Below are positions 1 to 13,100 of a DNA stretch of 64,000 nt, one piece after another. This stretch comes from a virus. Each line of letters begins with the position of its first letter. Position 1 is the first letter of the stretch. The notes under the pieces were generated by a model. It was given only the letters and a program-made list of their open reading frames with translations, made no database searches and had not been told where the DNA came from. The stretch spans positions 62,001-126,000 of IMG/VR virus record IMGVR_UViG_3300045125_000085; one strand, written 5' to 3'. Both the position numbers and the translations under genes were made by a program.

Positions 1-2086
1 ACCATGAGCTCATTATCCTTAGTCATGACGATAGGCTCTTCTTTACTCGTCATACCGACTAAGCGTCTACCATCTTGCTCTACGCTAGCGATTAAAGCAG
101 GGTCGAATAAAGTTTCACGCTGCTTATGGTCGAAGGTAAAGTAATCGCCGTTGACTCTGACGCTCTTGATATATCTAGCCATCCCGCTATAGGCTCTCGG
201 TGCTTCAAACAAGTTATCAAACACATCAGCCGGACCGATATCTTTAATAATGCCGTCAGGATTCGTCATACCCTTGAGTGATGAGCTGACGAGCTATCCA
301 GTCGTAAAGATCATACGCCTTCTTCTCACTGCGCTGTATGAACAACTTACCATAATAGCTCGACAACACTATAGTCCTATCGTCGATTTTTCTAATTGGT
401 AAATCGACTTTCTGCCTACGAGCTCTATACTTGATACCACCTGACGTAAACTCGCCTTCTTCGTTAATGACCGGTATCCTGAAGTTGAGTACGCTGACAT
501 TACCGTCTATAGGCTTGATCTTGACACGATGCTGCTCATAAGCACCCATGGCATCACTGACTACTTCTATATCGTGGTTTTGTATCACGACCCCAGCTTT
601 CTGAATATGGCTGACTGCATTGACGATATCCTTTTGCAGAAACTTACCGCCTATGTACTTTTTATCTAAGACCTGTACAGTAGATTGCAGCATGGTCTTA
701 TCGACTACACCTGCGTATCAGGCAGCGTGATCTCTTCTGGCTTGATCTTTAAAGCTTCAGTATCAATGACGGTAAAGTCATTGATTTTACTACCGCTCCC
801 ATAGGGCTCTTCAGATTCACCATACGCCATCGCAGTACGCATCAAAGAGCGATAATCTGCAGCACTCATTAACCCATACTCAGCCTGCTCTTCTATCTGT
901 GCTTTTAATTGCTCCAGTACCGGAAACTCTTGATGGATTTCCTCTAATAGCTTCTTGTGGTTCTCTGCTAAGGTAGTCTCATCATCGCCTTTAGCTAATT
1001 CCTTATGTCCGGTACCGCTAGATAGCTTTTGTTCGATCGCTCGTTTCTCAATCGTCTCTAGTACGGATAAGTCTTTATCTACGGCTTCTTCATCATTGAC
1101 GACAGTCTCCTCATGGATCACGCCAGTAGCTGCTTCCAGCCTGGATACTCGCGTCGACGTTACCCGTACGGATCTCATCGGTATCAGCTACGACTGCTTG
1201 ACCCTGTACCTGCATCAGCATGCGCACCATGTACTTCTGCAACTGCATAGGTTTAAAATGCAGATCAGCCGTATTCCAGTTACTATGGTCTTCAGCTTTA
1301 GCATTCTCAAAGAAGCTATGCCAATAGCCCATGTTGATCACAAACCACTTACCACTATGTTGAAAGATCAAATTGACTTTATTCAGATCTTTAGCTTTCC
1401 AGTCTTGCCACCAGTTAGTACCATTTAGCTGTCCTACCCATTTCCATAACTCTAAGATAAACCACTTCTCAGGCTGATCTAGTATCTTTAAAGTACTACT
1501 CGTGACTGCTTTAGCGTGAGTATTTAAAGTAGACACACTCGGCAATACATCCGGTACGGTTAAAATACGATACTGCTGACGTTCACTACTTTCAGCAACT
1601 ATCTTAGCTTCATCCCACAGCGTCTGCTCTAAGTCAGCCCACCTTTGATATTCGGCTAAAGGGACATCGCTATACTGGTACTGATCGATAGGAAAGTTAT
1701 AGTTCAGCAACAATAAGTGCTGAGGGTTTTCATCCTTTAGTCCATGGCTCTCTCAGGTATTTGAACTCTTTATGCGCATGCTGGTAGTCTTGTACTTGTG
1801 CGATATTGAAACGCTCCATCCGACGACTCATGACGCCTTTCGTCATATGCAACTGACTAGTATGCAACTGCTCCGCATGGTCGATGACGATGCTGCCTTT
1901 AGGTCTACTTTTTAAATAAGGTAAAGAAGCATCAGGTCCTTTTACACTAGTATTATAGTCTAAGAAGTGGAATAAGCTATTCATCGGAAAGTTAAGCTTA
2001 TCCATAGGGAACACACGAGGAAACACGATCTGGTTAGACCGCATGACACCGTACTGTTTATAGAAGGCATTGTAGGTAAGCAACAT
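1..2086 (-). CDS. Virion RNA polymerase beta-like subunit, N-terminal part (partial; runs off the left edge)
   Basis: Probable beta N-terminal half of the virion-packaged multi-subunit RNAP of phiKZ-like phages (phiKZ gp178 type), which transcribes early genes after injection. Reading leftward from ATG at 2086 (MLLTYNAFYKQYG), collinear segments continue through four frames (breaks near 1720, 1170, 700 and 250). The segment near 480-300 contains PVINEEGEFTSGGIKYRARR, reminiscent of the beta motif around 'tdnGtFviNGteRV'; the last 255 bases encode PRAYSGMARYIKSVRVNGDY and have no stop, so the gene continues outside. It lies 23 bp downstream of the beta-prime gene, as a two-gene RNAP operon. 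The family call rests on motif and context and no alignment was run; a generic structural protein is the alternative. Confidence 0.72.
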
Positions 2087-2109
2087 AATGGTTTATCCGG
2101 TAATGCTGG

Positions 2110-4114
2110 CTAAGACATATTAATCACATCGGTCTCATGCTTAAAGCTAAAAGTACCATCAGACGCGATGTAGTAATGTCGGCTATTAAGAAAATCTTTG
2201 ACTTCTTGTTGGGCATCAGTAGTGAAACACATAGTCCAACTCAAAGTATCGCCATCGAACCCAATGTCCACGTCTATCCTAGACGCCGGTGCGCAATGAC
2301 ACCCGCCCTGAGTTTCTTCAGGGGGCAGACTATCTCATTACCCTCGCCTCTTCTTGTGGAATAGCGGTCGGGTACTTCCCATTTCGACGCACACTCCTAG
2401 TGCTGTCTACGCCTTGCTGAAGGGCTAGTCGTTGAGCCTACCTCATGCCCTTTTGGGGTTTAGAGGCTTCGCTGCGTGGTTGCCCAATCCTAACCATGCC
2501 GTAATACGACAGGGACTTTTTGACCCGTCACGCTCGCCTTTCAGGCCACGTTGTGGGGGGTTAGGCTCTAAGGGTATTCCCGCAATTAGGAAGGCACTCA
2601 TCTCAGTTTACACCGAGAGAGGGACAATAGTAAGAAAATATGCTACATCATATTAAGCTTACTCTAGTATCGCAGTCAAGACGGCTTAAATGAGGGAGAG
2701 CAGGTGACATAGCGTTTACCCCACCTTCACCCCGTATAGGAAACTCAGGAGCTACTACCTCAGTCTTTTCCCAGCTACTGTCTAATAAGTAGCGTACCTC
2801 AGTCCTCGCTGTCGCTTTGACATGTGGGTAACTCGGGTAGATGCTACCAAACCCAGTAACAGGATAACGCGTCACGTAGCCTGGTAAAGTCGGTGCTCGT
2901 TGAAAGACCGAGATATACAGTAACTCACAAAAGCTCACAGGACGTACATCAGCTCGATTACGCTCAGGTGGTAGTTCATCTATATCTTGGAATAACCTAA
3001 ACGTACCATCTGGCCCAGTATATAAAAGACCAAAATAGCCTTCAGGTAATTCGAGCACATTATGTCTAAGCTCTTCCTCACCAAAGCGATTCAAGACTTT
3101 CTGTAAGCCTTCGTTAGTCATCCACTCATCGTAGACATAACTAGCGACATCTACCCATTTCGGCTTTAAGGTCTTTTTATCGACTAAGACAGCCGGTGAG
3201 TTAGGTCCTTGAAACACTTGACTTAGAAAGCCATTCCTGATATCAAAGAAGACTATAGGTAAAGCACTCTTAAGAAACTGATAGAGTCCTATCACTGACT
3301 GATTAGGATCTAGCAATCTAGGTGAGTCTAAGCTATCGACTTTCTGGATCAGTGCGGTAGCTACATTACGCGTACTGTTAAAGATCTTGCGTGAAGCCCA
3401 CTTACCTAAGATCATTTTACCTTTGCCTTCCATCATCCCTCTAAAGTAATCGTAGATTTCTATAAAGGTCTCTTGCATCTGGTAGCGTACGACATCCATA
3501 GACTCAGGATTATTCTTCAAAGCAGCCGGATCTATCATACCGGCTAAGGAGATCATGCGTTTATATGGCTTATTGATCTCACCTTCTGAAGGTTTACCAT
3601 CTTCATCATACTCGTAGTCTCTTAAACCTGCCGGCAAGATGATTAGCTTATCGATCAGAGGTTGTTCCCTATACTTCTCCACTAGCTTAATGTTAAACTG
3701 TCTAAGTGGACTAGCTCTAGTCTCGAACACGAGCTCACCAAAATGCTCTAAGAAGAAAGTATAGCCTGTACGACCCTCCATAGGCGTAGACTTAATAAAG
3801 TCTCTATTCGTAGCATCCCAGAGAGCATAGCCTTTACCTGAAATAATATCTGCATACAGCTGCTTTAATTCCTTAATGGCTTTAAACAGTACGGGATGCA
3901 GTAGTCCTATATTTAAGCGTACGTAGGAGAAAGTACGGTTACGGCGCTCATCGCCGACTTTACCAAAGATCTCAGTGCTGAATAAGCCGTTAGCTCTATA
4001 GGTACGAGTAGACGGCTCGAAAGTATCGATCGTGGTGACTGGCGGGATACTGCGCACCATCTCCTCAGTCGGTATGAGGATATTGATATTAAAAGGTAGC
4101 ATGTTTACTGACAT
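2110..4114 (-). CDS. Virion RNA polymerase beta-prime-like subunit with DFDGD motif, interrupted by a group I intron
   Basis: Catalytic largest-subunit fragment of a jumbo-phage RNAP (phiKZ gp180/gp80 class). The start is ATG at 4114, preceded by GAGG; an upstream TTG at 4126 is less likely. The N-terminus carries NGLFSTEIFGKVGDERRNRT, matching the beta-prime 'GLF..rIFGp' signature. Exon 1 ends at 2669 in ...HLSRLDCD; exon 2 starts at 2259 with FDGDTLSWTM and stops at 2110-2112. Joining them restores LDCDFDGDTLS, the Mg-binding DxDGD active-site motif, and gives 531 codons with no frame break. Read unspliced, translation stops 5 codons into the intron. It sits upstream of the beta N-terminal gene and is divergent from the giant tail gene with only 41 bp between the two starts. 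Confidence 0.85.
2260..2668 (-). ncRNA. Group I intron (409 bp, no ORF) inside the beta-prime gene
   Basis: The insert has the four conserved group I core elements in order on the minus strand: P as AATTGCGGGAA, Q as CCACGCAGCGAAGCC, R as CTCAACGACTAGCC and S as GAGATAGTCTG. P7 pairs GACTA with TAGTC; P3 pairs TGCCTT with AGGGCA, one wobble. The 5' exon ends in U and the intron ends in G, as group I splicing requires. A candidate guide GUAGCA lies about 20 nt in and pairs with exon UGCGAU apart from one A-G mismatch. Splicing restores the reading frame and the DFDGD motif. It is too short for a homing endonuclease, and none is seen. Confidence 0.93.
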
Positions 4115-4155
4115 AGTAGCCCTCAAATCGTTTGAATTATTTAGGAGTTTGTATC

Positions 4156-7100
4156 ATGGCAAAATCTAAAGAAGCTGAACTCGATGATTTCGATTTCGAC
4201 GACGAGCTAGACTTCGACTTTGACGGTCCTAGTGAACCCGGTGAAGATGTAGAGGAAGACTCTCGTAAGCCTATACAGAAGGCTTTTAAAGGTATCCCTC
4301 AGTGGGGCTAAGGACAGAATAGTCTCGACCGAATTTCTCGGTGAGGTGGTCAAAGGCGCTTTGCCGAAAGAATACAGTGAGTCCACTTTATGGGCTCGAC
4401 GGATCAGCCGTAGACCAAGTAGCTAAATTAGCCGGCACTACGACAGAGCTATACCATGACGCGGTCGCTAAGGTCAAGCCTGAGGCTAATCGCGTCTTTA
4501 ACCAGATGTATAAACTGGTACCTACCAGCCAAGTACGTGCACGTGGGTTCTTAGATAAAGTCCGGGGTGCAGTCGGTTTCGACGAAGAACAACAAAGACG
4601 TGCTGAAGTATCTGCCGAAGATCAAGAAATCAGCGATACCTTAGGCAAAATCTTTACTGCGCAAGCAGAGCAAGACTCACAAGAACGTGCTGAAGATCAA
4701 GCAGAAGGACTGATCCAAACAACGATCGAACAGCAACTGCTTTGAATCTGATTCACAGCGATTAGATGCTATCAATGGTAGCTTAGGTCGCTTAGTCGGT
4801 TACAACGATAGAATCAATGCGGCTTATCAAAAGAAGTCTTTAGAATTACAATACCGCTCGTACTTTGTACAAGCTGGTATGGCAAAAAAGATAGCCGAGT
4901 ATTTTGAAGTCTTTAAAGTCCAAGGCGATAGTATCGTCAAGAATACGGCTTTACCGGATTTCGTTAAGCAAAGGGAAAGTGAACGCTTTAAAGAGTTATC
5001 GCGCACTAAGTTTTACGATAAGATCCAGACAGGCTTATTCGGCAGTGGGAGCGGGATAGAACGTGGGATCGCTAAGATTAAAGGACTAATGAAGGAAAAC
5101 ATCGCTGACTTTGTATCAGGGATGAGTGATGCACGAGATGCCATGGGTGACATCTATGATGCCCAGGATATGCTAGGCAGTATGGACATGGGTGATGGTA
5201 AGAAGACCTCGGCGATGGATATGGCCATGGACATGGGTGTGGATATGGGCGCCGGCATGGTCGGTAAAGCTGGTGTCAATTCCTTAGGCCGCAAAGTCGC
5301 TGAAAAGATCCGTAACAAAATGACCGGCAATAATCCGCTATTAACGGATTTTGCTAAGAAGAGCATGAAGTACGGGACGGATATCCCGGCCAGCTTACGT
5401 GAACTAGCGCGTTCAGATGCCTTGAAAGTTTCTAGTGAGGAACTTAATGAAGGCGGTATCATGAACGCCATGAGACGGAATGGTAAGTATGGTCTTAAAA
5501 ACATCATTAGCTTATTTACCGATACCACTGATACAACTATCGATCAAGGCGAGGGCTTCACCGATCTGACTAAGCCAGCTATCTTTGATGTAGTCACTAA
5601 GCGCAGTATCGATAATATCATACCTGGCTACTTAGCACGTATTTTAAGAGAAGTCCAAGTATTCCGTACTGGTGATGAGACGATTTCTTTAACGGAGTTC
5701 GATCATGGCTCTAATCAGTTCATGGATCGTAAGAAGATAGTGCGCTCTATTAAGAAGCTCATGCAGCGTACGATAGCTGGTGATGATGTCAAGCGTCGCT
5801 TTACTGAGTTAGAGCAACAAATAGGTTTAGAGTCATTTTCACCAGAAGCACAAAAAGCTTTACGCACGATCATGTCGAATACGATTTCAGATCGTAATGC
5901 CGGCATCATCGATAGTAAGACTTTTATGGATGAAAAGCATTATCGCGATTTAGATCCTAATGTCGCTGAAGAGATACAGAGCTAAGTTAAAGCAACGCTA
6001 TGACTTAGGTGCAGAAGGCTATGAGGATGAAAACTACAAGCTCAATCAGAAAGCGACCTTAGCTCGTAAAGCATCTGCGTGGACCGCAAGGACATATGGA
6101 GCAGCTAGTCCGTCTCGGACGTAGAGACATATTAAAGGAGATGGGCTTACTGACTGAAGGCGGTGGCGGTTATGCTGCTGTCGTAGGTGAGTTAGAGAAA
6201 GTACCGCGTAAGTTTCGTAAGGAGTTTACGGAAGCAGCTAAGAAGATGCAGTCAGGCGATAGCATCTATGACTTAATCTCAGAGAAGACTAAGACCAAGA
6301 TACAGGAAGACCCTGGTAAGCTGTTTGAGATCATGCGAGATATCGACGCTAAGTTTGAAGGTAGCGGTAGACAGCTAGTAATGGATTATGAAGGTTATCA
6401 GCGCTTCTTAGCCAACCAGCTCTCCGGTGCTGAAGAAGATGACGGCAATGACACTGGCGTAGAAGCCTCTTCAGCCTCTGAAGTCATAGCTAGACGACCT
6501 ACTGCGATACCTACGCGTCGTCGTGTCGCACGTACACCAGGTGTACCGCGTACTGCTAGACGTACTGGACCGCGCACTGTCGCTCAGACTTCTGCACCCT
6601 TACCGACTGTCGCTGAGATATTACCGACCGATACCAGCCACACCTACGACCTTAGCATCGACAGCACCACCACCAGTAGTCATGGCAGAGGACGCGAGTG
6701 ATAAAATCGTCACTGCCTTAGACCCTATAGCTGGTAGCTTAGTAGAGATTAGAGACTTATTAAAAGCCCGACCTATGACATCGATAGGTGTCACAGGTGG
6801 GTGGACTATGCCGATCTATAGATGCATCTAACTTCAGCATAGGTAATCTGCAAAACGTAGCTAAACAACGCATGGATGAAGGTGTACAATATGCCAGCAA
6901 CTAGCAGAGCAACATGTACCTGAAGCAGTCAGATCGCAAGTCAGTGCTGGTATAGATCGCGTCCGCGATACTAACCTAGATAGCATCATGGAGGATTTAC
7001 AAGGCGTCATCGACCTGGTAGGAGAGATGACAGCTGGGGAGATGAAGCAGAACGCTAGTAACGCATATGAAAATGCTCGGTTTACATTAGTCGATAATGC

Positions 7101-10100
7101 TAGTAAGTCATACGAGCGCTTACCGGAAAATGTGCGTACTCGTTTAAACAATGTGTCGCAGACGGTAACGCAAACAGCGACTGACTTAGGTCAAAGAACA
7201 GTCGCTCAAGTCGAAGCCCATTTACCAGAGAATGTCAAAAAGCAGTTAGAGTCTTTACCAAGTGAAGTCAGGGCTCAGGTAGAATCTGCCTATAAACGAC
7301 TCAAGGAAGGTGAAAAGCTACAGAACTTAATTCCAGAAGAGACGAAGAAGCGGATCGAAGCACTGCCTACCGATATTCGTACTAAAGCCAATGAGATTAT
7401 TGGTAAGATACAGTCGACAGAGTCGGTCCATGACTGGGTAGCTCCGGAGACAATAGAGGAATGGAAAAATCTGCCCGGTCATTTACAAGAGCAGTTTTCA
7501 AAAATACCAGATGTGGTCAGTGCTAGATTAAGCTCTAATGCTGCAGAGCAGACCTGATCTTTTTGCCGACGGAAGCACTCCTGTCGGAGCGACAAGGCTG
7601 CCATCTATCAATCTGCCTAGAATACTCGCACCTACGGCTAGCTGGGTAGAATCGATACAGCAGCAAGTCGGCAATAAAATCCCTACAGCTATTAGGAAGT
7701 CTAACACCAAGCTCCAATGCTGCAGAGCAGACCGATCTTTTTGCCGACGGAAGCACTCCTGTCGGAGCGACAAGGCTGCCATCTATCAATCTGCCTAGAA
7801 TACTCGCACCTACGGCTAGCTGGGTAGAATCGATACAGCAGCAAGTCGGCAATAAAATCCCTACAGCTATTAGAAGTCTAACACTAAGCTTCTAATGCTG
7901 CAGAGCAGACCGATCTTTTTGCCGACGGAAGCACTCCTGTCGGAGCGACAAGGCTGCCATCTATCAATCTGCCTAGAATACTTCGCACCTACGGCTAGCT
8001 GGGTAGAATCGATACAGCAGCAAGTCGGCAATAAAATCCCTACAGCTATTAGAAGTCTAACACCAAGCTCTAATGCTGCAGAGCAGACCGATCTTTTGCC
8101 GACGGAAGCACTCCTGTCGGAGCGACAAGGCTGCCATCTATCAATCTGCCTAGAATACTCGCACCTACGGCTAGCTGGGTAGAATCGATACAGCAGCAAG
8201 TCGGCAATAAAATCCCTACAGCTATTAGAAGTCTAACACCAAGCTCTAATGCTGCAGAGCAGACCGATCTTTTTGCTGACGGAAGCACTCCTGTCGGAGC
8301 GACAAGGCTGCCATCTATCAATCTGCCTAGAATACTTCGCACCTACGGCTAGCTGGGTAGAATCGATACAGCAGCAAGTCGGCAACAAAATCCCTACAGC
8401 TATTAGAAGTCTAACACCAAGCTCTAATGCTGCAGAGCAGACCGATCTTTTGCCGACGGAAGCACTCCCTGTCGGAGCGACAAGGCTGCCATCTATCAAT
8501 CTGCCTAGAATACTCGCACCTACGGCTAGCTGGGTAGAATCGATACAGCAGCAAGTCGGCAATAAAATCCCTACAGCTATTAGAAGTCTAACACCAAGCT
8601 CTAATGCTGCAGAGCAGACCGATCTTTTTGCCGACGGAAGCACTCCTGTCGGAGCGACAAGGCTGCCATCTATCAATCTGCCTAGAATACTCGCACCTAC
8701 GGCTAGCTGGGTAGAATCGATACAGCAGCAAGTCGGCAATAAAATCCCTACAGCTATTAGAAGTCTAACACCAAGCTCTAATGCTGCAGAGCAGACCGAT
8801 CTTTTTGCCGAATCCTCTTCTGAAACACAGATACCACCAACTAGTTTAATAAACCGACTTAAGTCTATTAAGCTTAACGGATTGATCTGTGCCTTTATTG
8901 AGCACTATGGCTACAGGTGCAAGTGCAGTTTCAGGCATACCTATCGGTTTAATGTCTCAACTGTTAGGTTCTTTTAAGAACCTTCAGTCTCATCGACCAC
9001 CTCCTCTTCTGAGCACAGTCATCTGCCGCATCGCCAGAGATTAGCGGTACTGAGCAAGGTTTGTTTAAAGCATGGCGTGATAAATTAGCGTTTGATAAAT
9101 TAAAAGAACTCAAGCCTAATATTGTGCTACATCTAAAATAAATTGGTCCAAAGGTGTCGGACAGGGTGATGCTGGTGCCGACGACGCCAGTGAAGACCAA
9201 TTGGCTGATCCACTCCATGCAACCTACACCGGCTCCACCGGTCCAAGAGAGAGAAGCCAAGAGCGATTAAGCGTGTATTAAAGACTACGCGAGGTATTGA
9301 TAGAGGTTATCGAAACTTAGCTGGTAAAGCGATCATGGGTGCTCCTGGTTTTGCACTCAAAACTTTAGGTAATACGTATAAGTACGGAGGTAAAGCTTTA
9401 CTAGGACTCGGTGAATTTGGCGCTATGTTCGCTAGTGAAGCGATTAAAGGCCATTTAGGTATACCGGATAGTCCAGCACTTATGATGACTACGATGCCTA
9501 GACGAGGCTGGATCGCCAAATACTCAACCACAGGAAGCTACCGAAGGTCAAGCTACCGAAACTACTAATAAGCCTAAGGATGGTATCTGGAACCGTGCTG
9601 TAAAGAAGATGGCGGATACTGTAGGTAAAGGTAAGGAGATACCTACTGCTACTGTTACCGATGTATTGAAACGCTTAACTGCTGAAAGAGCACTCAATGA
9701 AGATAATCAAGATCCTGCTCAGACTCAACGCCATTTATCGCAGTTGCAGACTTTAGAGTTTGTTAACACTGCTTTCAGCAAAGAAAAAGAGGCGATAGTG
9801 AAGGTCAAGCTACCGAAGGTCAAGCTACCGAAGGTGAGGAAAAGAAGACAGCTTACAATGATACAGATCATAGCGGGGAGCGAGATGGTAGCTGGAAGGA
9901 TAGGATCAAAGACTCGATGCGCGTGGCTTTAAAGGTGAGATGCCTAAAGAAGCTGAGGTCAAATATAAGCCTGATAAGAACGTCATTGACTTAATGGCTA
10001 AGAAAGCAAAAGAGGTAATGGATAAACTCAAAGGTAATGCCGATAGCGTCAAGGAAGGATTAGAAGATGCTGCTGAAGATCTGCTCGATAGCGATAATGA

Positions 10101-13100
10101 AGGGCGAGACGGTAAGAAACAGGGTAAGGGGTAAGAGCAATAAACCGATGACGAAAAAGGAGCGATTACGTCGAGGTATTAGAAGCGTCTTAGATAAGAC
10201 TAGAGCTGTAGATCGTGGTTATCGTCGCGTGGTCGGCGGCGCTATTCGTAAAGGGTGCTAAGCTTGGAGCAAAGAAGCTTACTGGAGTGTACACAAAATG
10301 GGTGGAAAGGCGATATGGAACATAGGTAAAACAGCTGTACTGGGAGGGTTAAGCAGTCTAGGAGGATTAGCTATGAAAGGCATCGGTGCTGCTGGAAATA
10401 TCGCAAGAGCAGGATCAGCTATTTATGCCGCAGGCGGTATGAGTGGATTACTGGCAGCAGCAGGCAGCATGATGCTTACACCGGTAGGATTAATTGCCGG
10501 AGTAGGTGCTTTAGGTTACGGTCTTTACAAAGCGTATAAATGGTGGAACTGTAATAAAGCTTCCGTTTACACCAATTTACGTTTACGTCAATATGGCTTA
10601 ACTGAAGCCGATAGTGATAAGAACCATTTCATCTTTGAGCTAGAAGAATACCTGATGAAAGAAGCCGTAGGCTATCACACGAAGGTATTCCTTACTTAAT
10701 GGAAAGAAAGCTCGAACCTGAGAAAGTACTCGAAATCTTCGATATCGACCCAGAAGACGAAGAGCGCATGAATGGTTTCATGACGTGGTTTAACGGACGC
10801 TTTAAGCCTATATTCTTATCTCACTTAGCGGCCTTGTTTAAAGTCGACCGTAAAGCTAACTTGCACGAAATCGACGATATCAAGACAGAAGCCTTAGTCC
10901 AGTATATCAATGCTGTCGCTACGCCTAACGGACCTTATGATATTATTGCTTCACCGTTTGAAGATCCTGAAGAATTAACAGCAGGTGTTCAAGATGTAGA
11001 AGCAGCTATTGATCTAGCTAAGTTAGAGTTAAGTAAAGCCAATAAGAACGCTAAAGGTAAAAGTGATGCATTACCAGGCATCGCTGCTGTCAGTCAGACT
11101 ACGCAGTCTTTAGAAAAGAAAGCCGAAGCAGAACATACTGCTAGACCTTCTACGAGTATTGGTAGAGCAGTAGATGCTGCTAAGCCAGAAAGCAAAGGCA
11201 TCGTGCAGAATATCCTAGGCAAGATCCCGTCACTATTATTAGAGGCAGGTACCGCTATCAGCGATTATGCTCGATCCTGTTAAAAAACTCATGACTAAGT
11301 TCAGCACGAACTTAATCCATAAGTTTGCAGGATTTGCTACTGCTTTGAAGCAGGCGGTTTTAAACCTACGGTTTAGTTACTGTAGATATTCATAAAGCCG
11401 GTATCTTGCGTAAGCTAGAGAAAGGTTTATATAAGTATCTAACGGTCGATAAGGATGTAAGAGCTACATTTGAAGGCGATGTATCTGAGATTCTAAAGGA
11501 GTACGGCAGTGATTTTAGGTGTCAGTTGGAGGTCGAAAGTGAACAAGCCCCGATTTGGATACGCTGGTTTAGATTACGGTTCTTACCGGCATATTTAGAG
11601 TATGTAGGACTTAGCGACCGCAGGCGGTAGGTAAGACGTGAACCTGATGAGTTAGAAGATAACCTCAAGGAGAATGCGTAAGTACAATATCGCCTCAAGC
11701 TATCGTAGGCTTAGCCGGATGTCTGGAAAGTAGAAGAAGCCCCATGGCCTGAATACTAAAGTCCGGCCTCGATCCTAAAGCTCTGTGATGAGAATCTTAA
11801 CTTCTTGCAAGATACGCGTTAAGGAAGAGCAAATCAAGGAAGAGAAAGCCAAGAAGCCTAAAGATGAGCAGATCAACGCAGGCATTAAACCACCGGAAAA
11901 TAAGCAAGCCGAGTTTACGCCTGGTTTAGGTAGACCTAATGATCCAGCCAGACCAGGTGAGCAGCTGAATCTTGATAGTGAGGCTGAGACGTCTAAAGGT
12001 TTGAATATAAAACAGATGGAGGGACAACAGGAGTCACAGGCACGTAGCAGCGCTAGTCCTTCTGGCATCGTTATGGATCAATCACCGTTAGCATCAGGAC
12101 AAGGTGGAGATGCCTTTATCAGCTTAGATGGTAACAGCTATATCGACGGTATGCATCCTTCATTCATGTCTAACTTTAGACGGATGGCTGAGGAGTACGG
12201 CAGTAAGACTGGTAAGAAGATCCATGTGACATCGGCCTTTAGATCAAAGGCCCATCAGAGATGTTGCACCGTAAGGATCCAGCAAAAACCGCTAGGCCCG
12301 GTAGATCTCTGCATGAGAAAGGATTAGCCATGGATATCTCGCCTAAGGATGCGAATGAGTTAGAGTCTTTAGGCTTGATGCGTAAATATGGTTTTACTCG
12401 TCCTGTAGGTAGTGAGGATTGGCATATCGAACCCGCAGGGATACAGGTAAATATCGAACGTGCTAAAGCAGATCCTAACTTTGCTGGTAAGATGATCGAT
12501 GCCTCTATAGGTGAGAGGGTGGTGGACTAGGTACAGATAAGAGCGTCAAGAAAGTCACGCGTGATTCTAAGCTAGCCTTAGCCTTACTCGGTGATATTTC
12601 AGTCAAGGATCCTAAGCCAGCTCTAGCATTAGCGCCACCGACACCTAACATGCCTACTGGTCAAGCTGGTGCTGATAGTCAGGGTGGTGGTGCAGGTGGT
12701 CAGGGAGGTTATGCCGGTAGCATAGGTGGTGGAATGACACCTGTCGGCTATAGTCCTGGAGGAGATGGAAATCAAGGCGGTTATGCAGGAGGCGGTGGAC
12801 TTACCTTACAGACACGGAGTTTTGGTGCCTTAGGTGGTGGTGGGTACGGCGGTAGTCTCGCCAGCAGCGCAGCAGGAGGTGTAGCGCCTAGTAGTACAGG
12901 AGGCCCTACCGGAGGTCCTACCGGAGGTCAAGGCTGGATGAACCAAACTGCCACTGGAGCCGACGGTGAAAAGCCTACATTGCCATCCAGCAACATTCCG
13001 AAGATGCTCACAGACTGACACGCGTCAGACTTAGGCAAGCATGCGAAATCCTTAAGATCATTGAGGACCTATGGCGTCAAAGGCAAGTAGGTGTAGCATC

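Noticed and set aside
955-1428. 157-codon plus-strand ORF opposite the RNAP beta gene
   Set aside because: Shadow frame of a well-supported minus-strand gene, no SD, no motif.
2137-2656. Plus-strand ORFs of about 75 codons in the beta-prime region
   Set aside because: They lie antisense to the group I intron and have no SD or recognisable product; the minus strand explains the region.
7535-8739. Several minus-strand ORFs over the tandem repeat
   Set aside because: They recur only because the DNA repeats; the plus-strand frame flows from and into the tail protein on both sides.
7530-8812. CRISPR array
   Set aside because: The 177-bp period has no alternating unique spacers, and the unit is coding.
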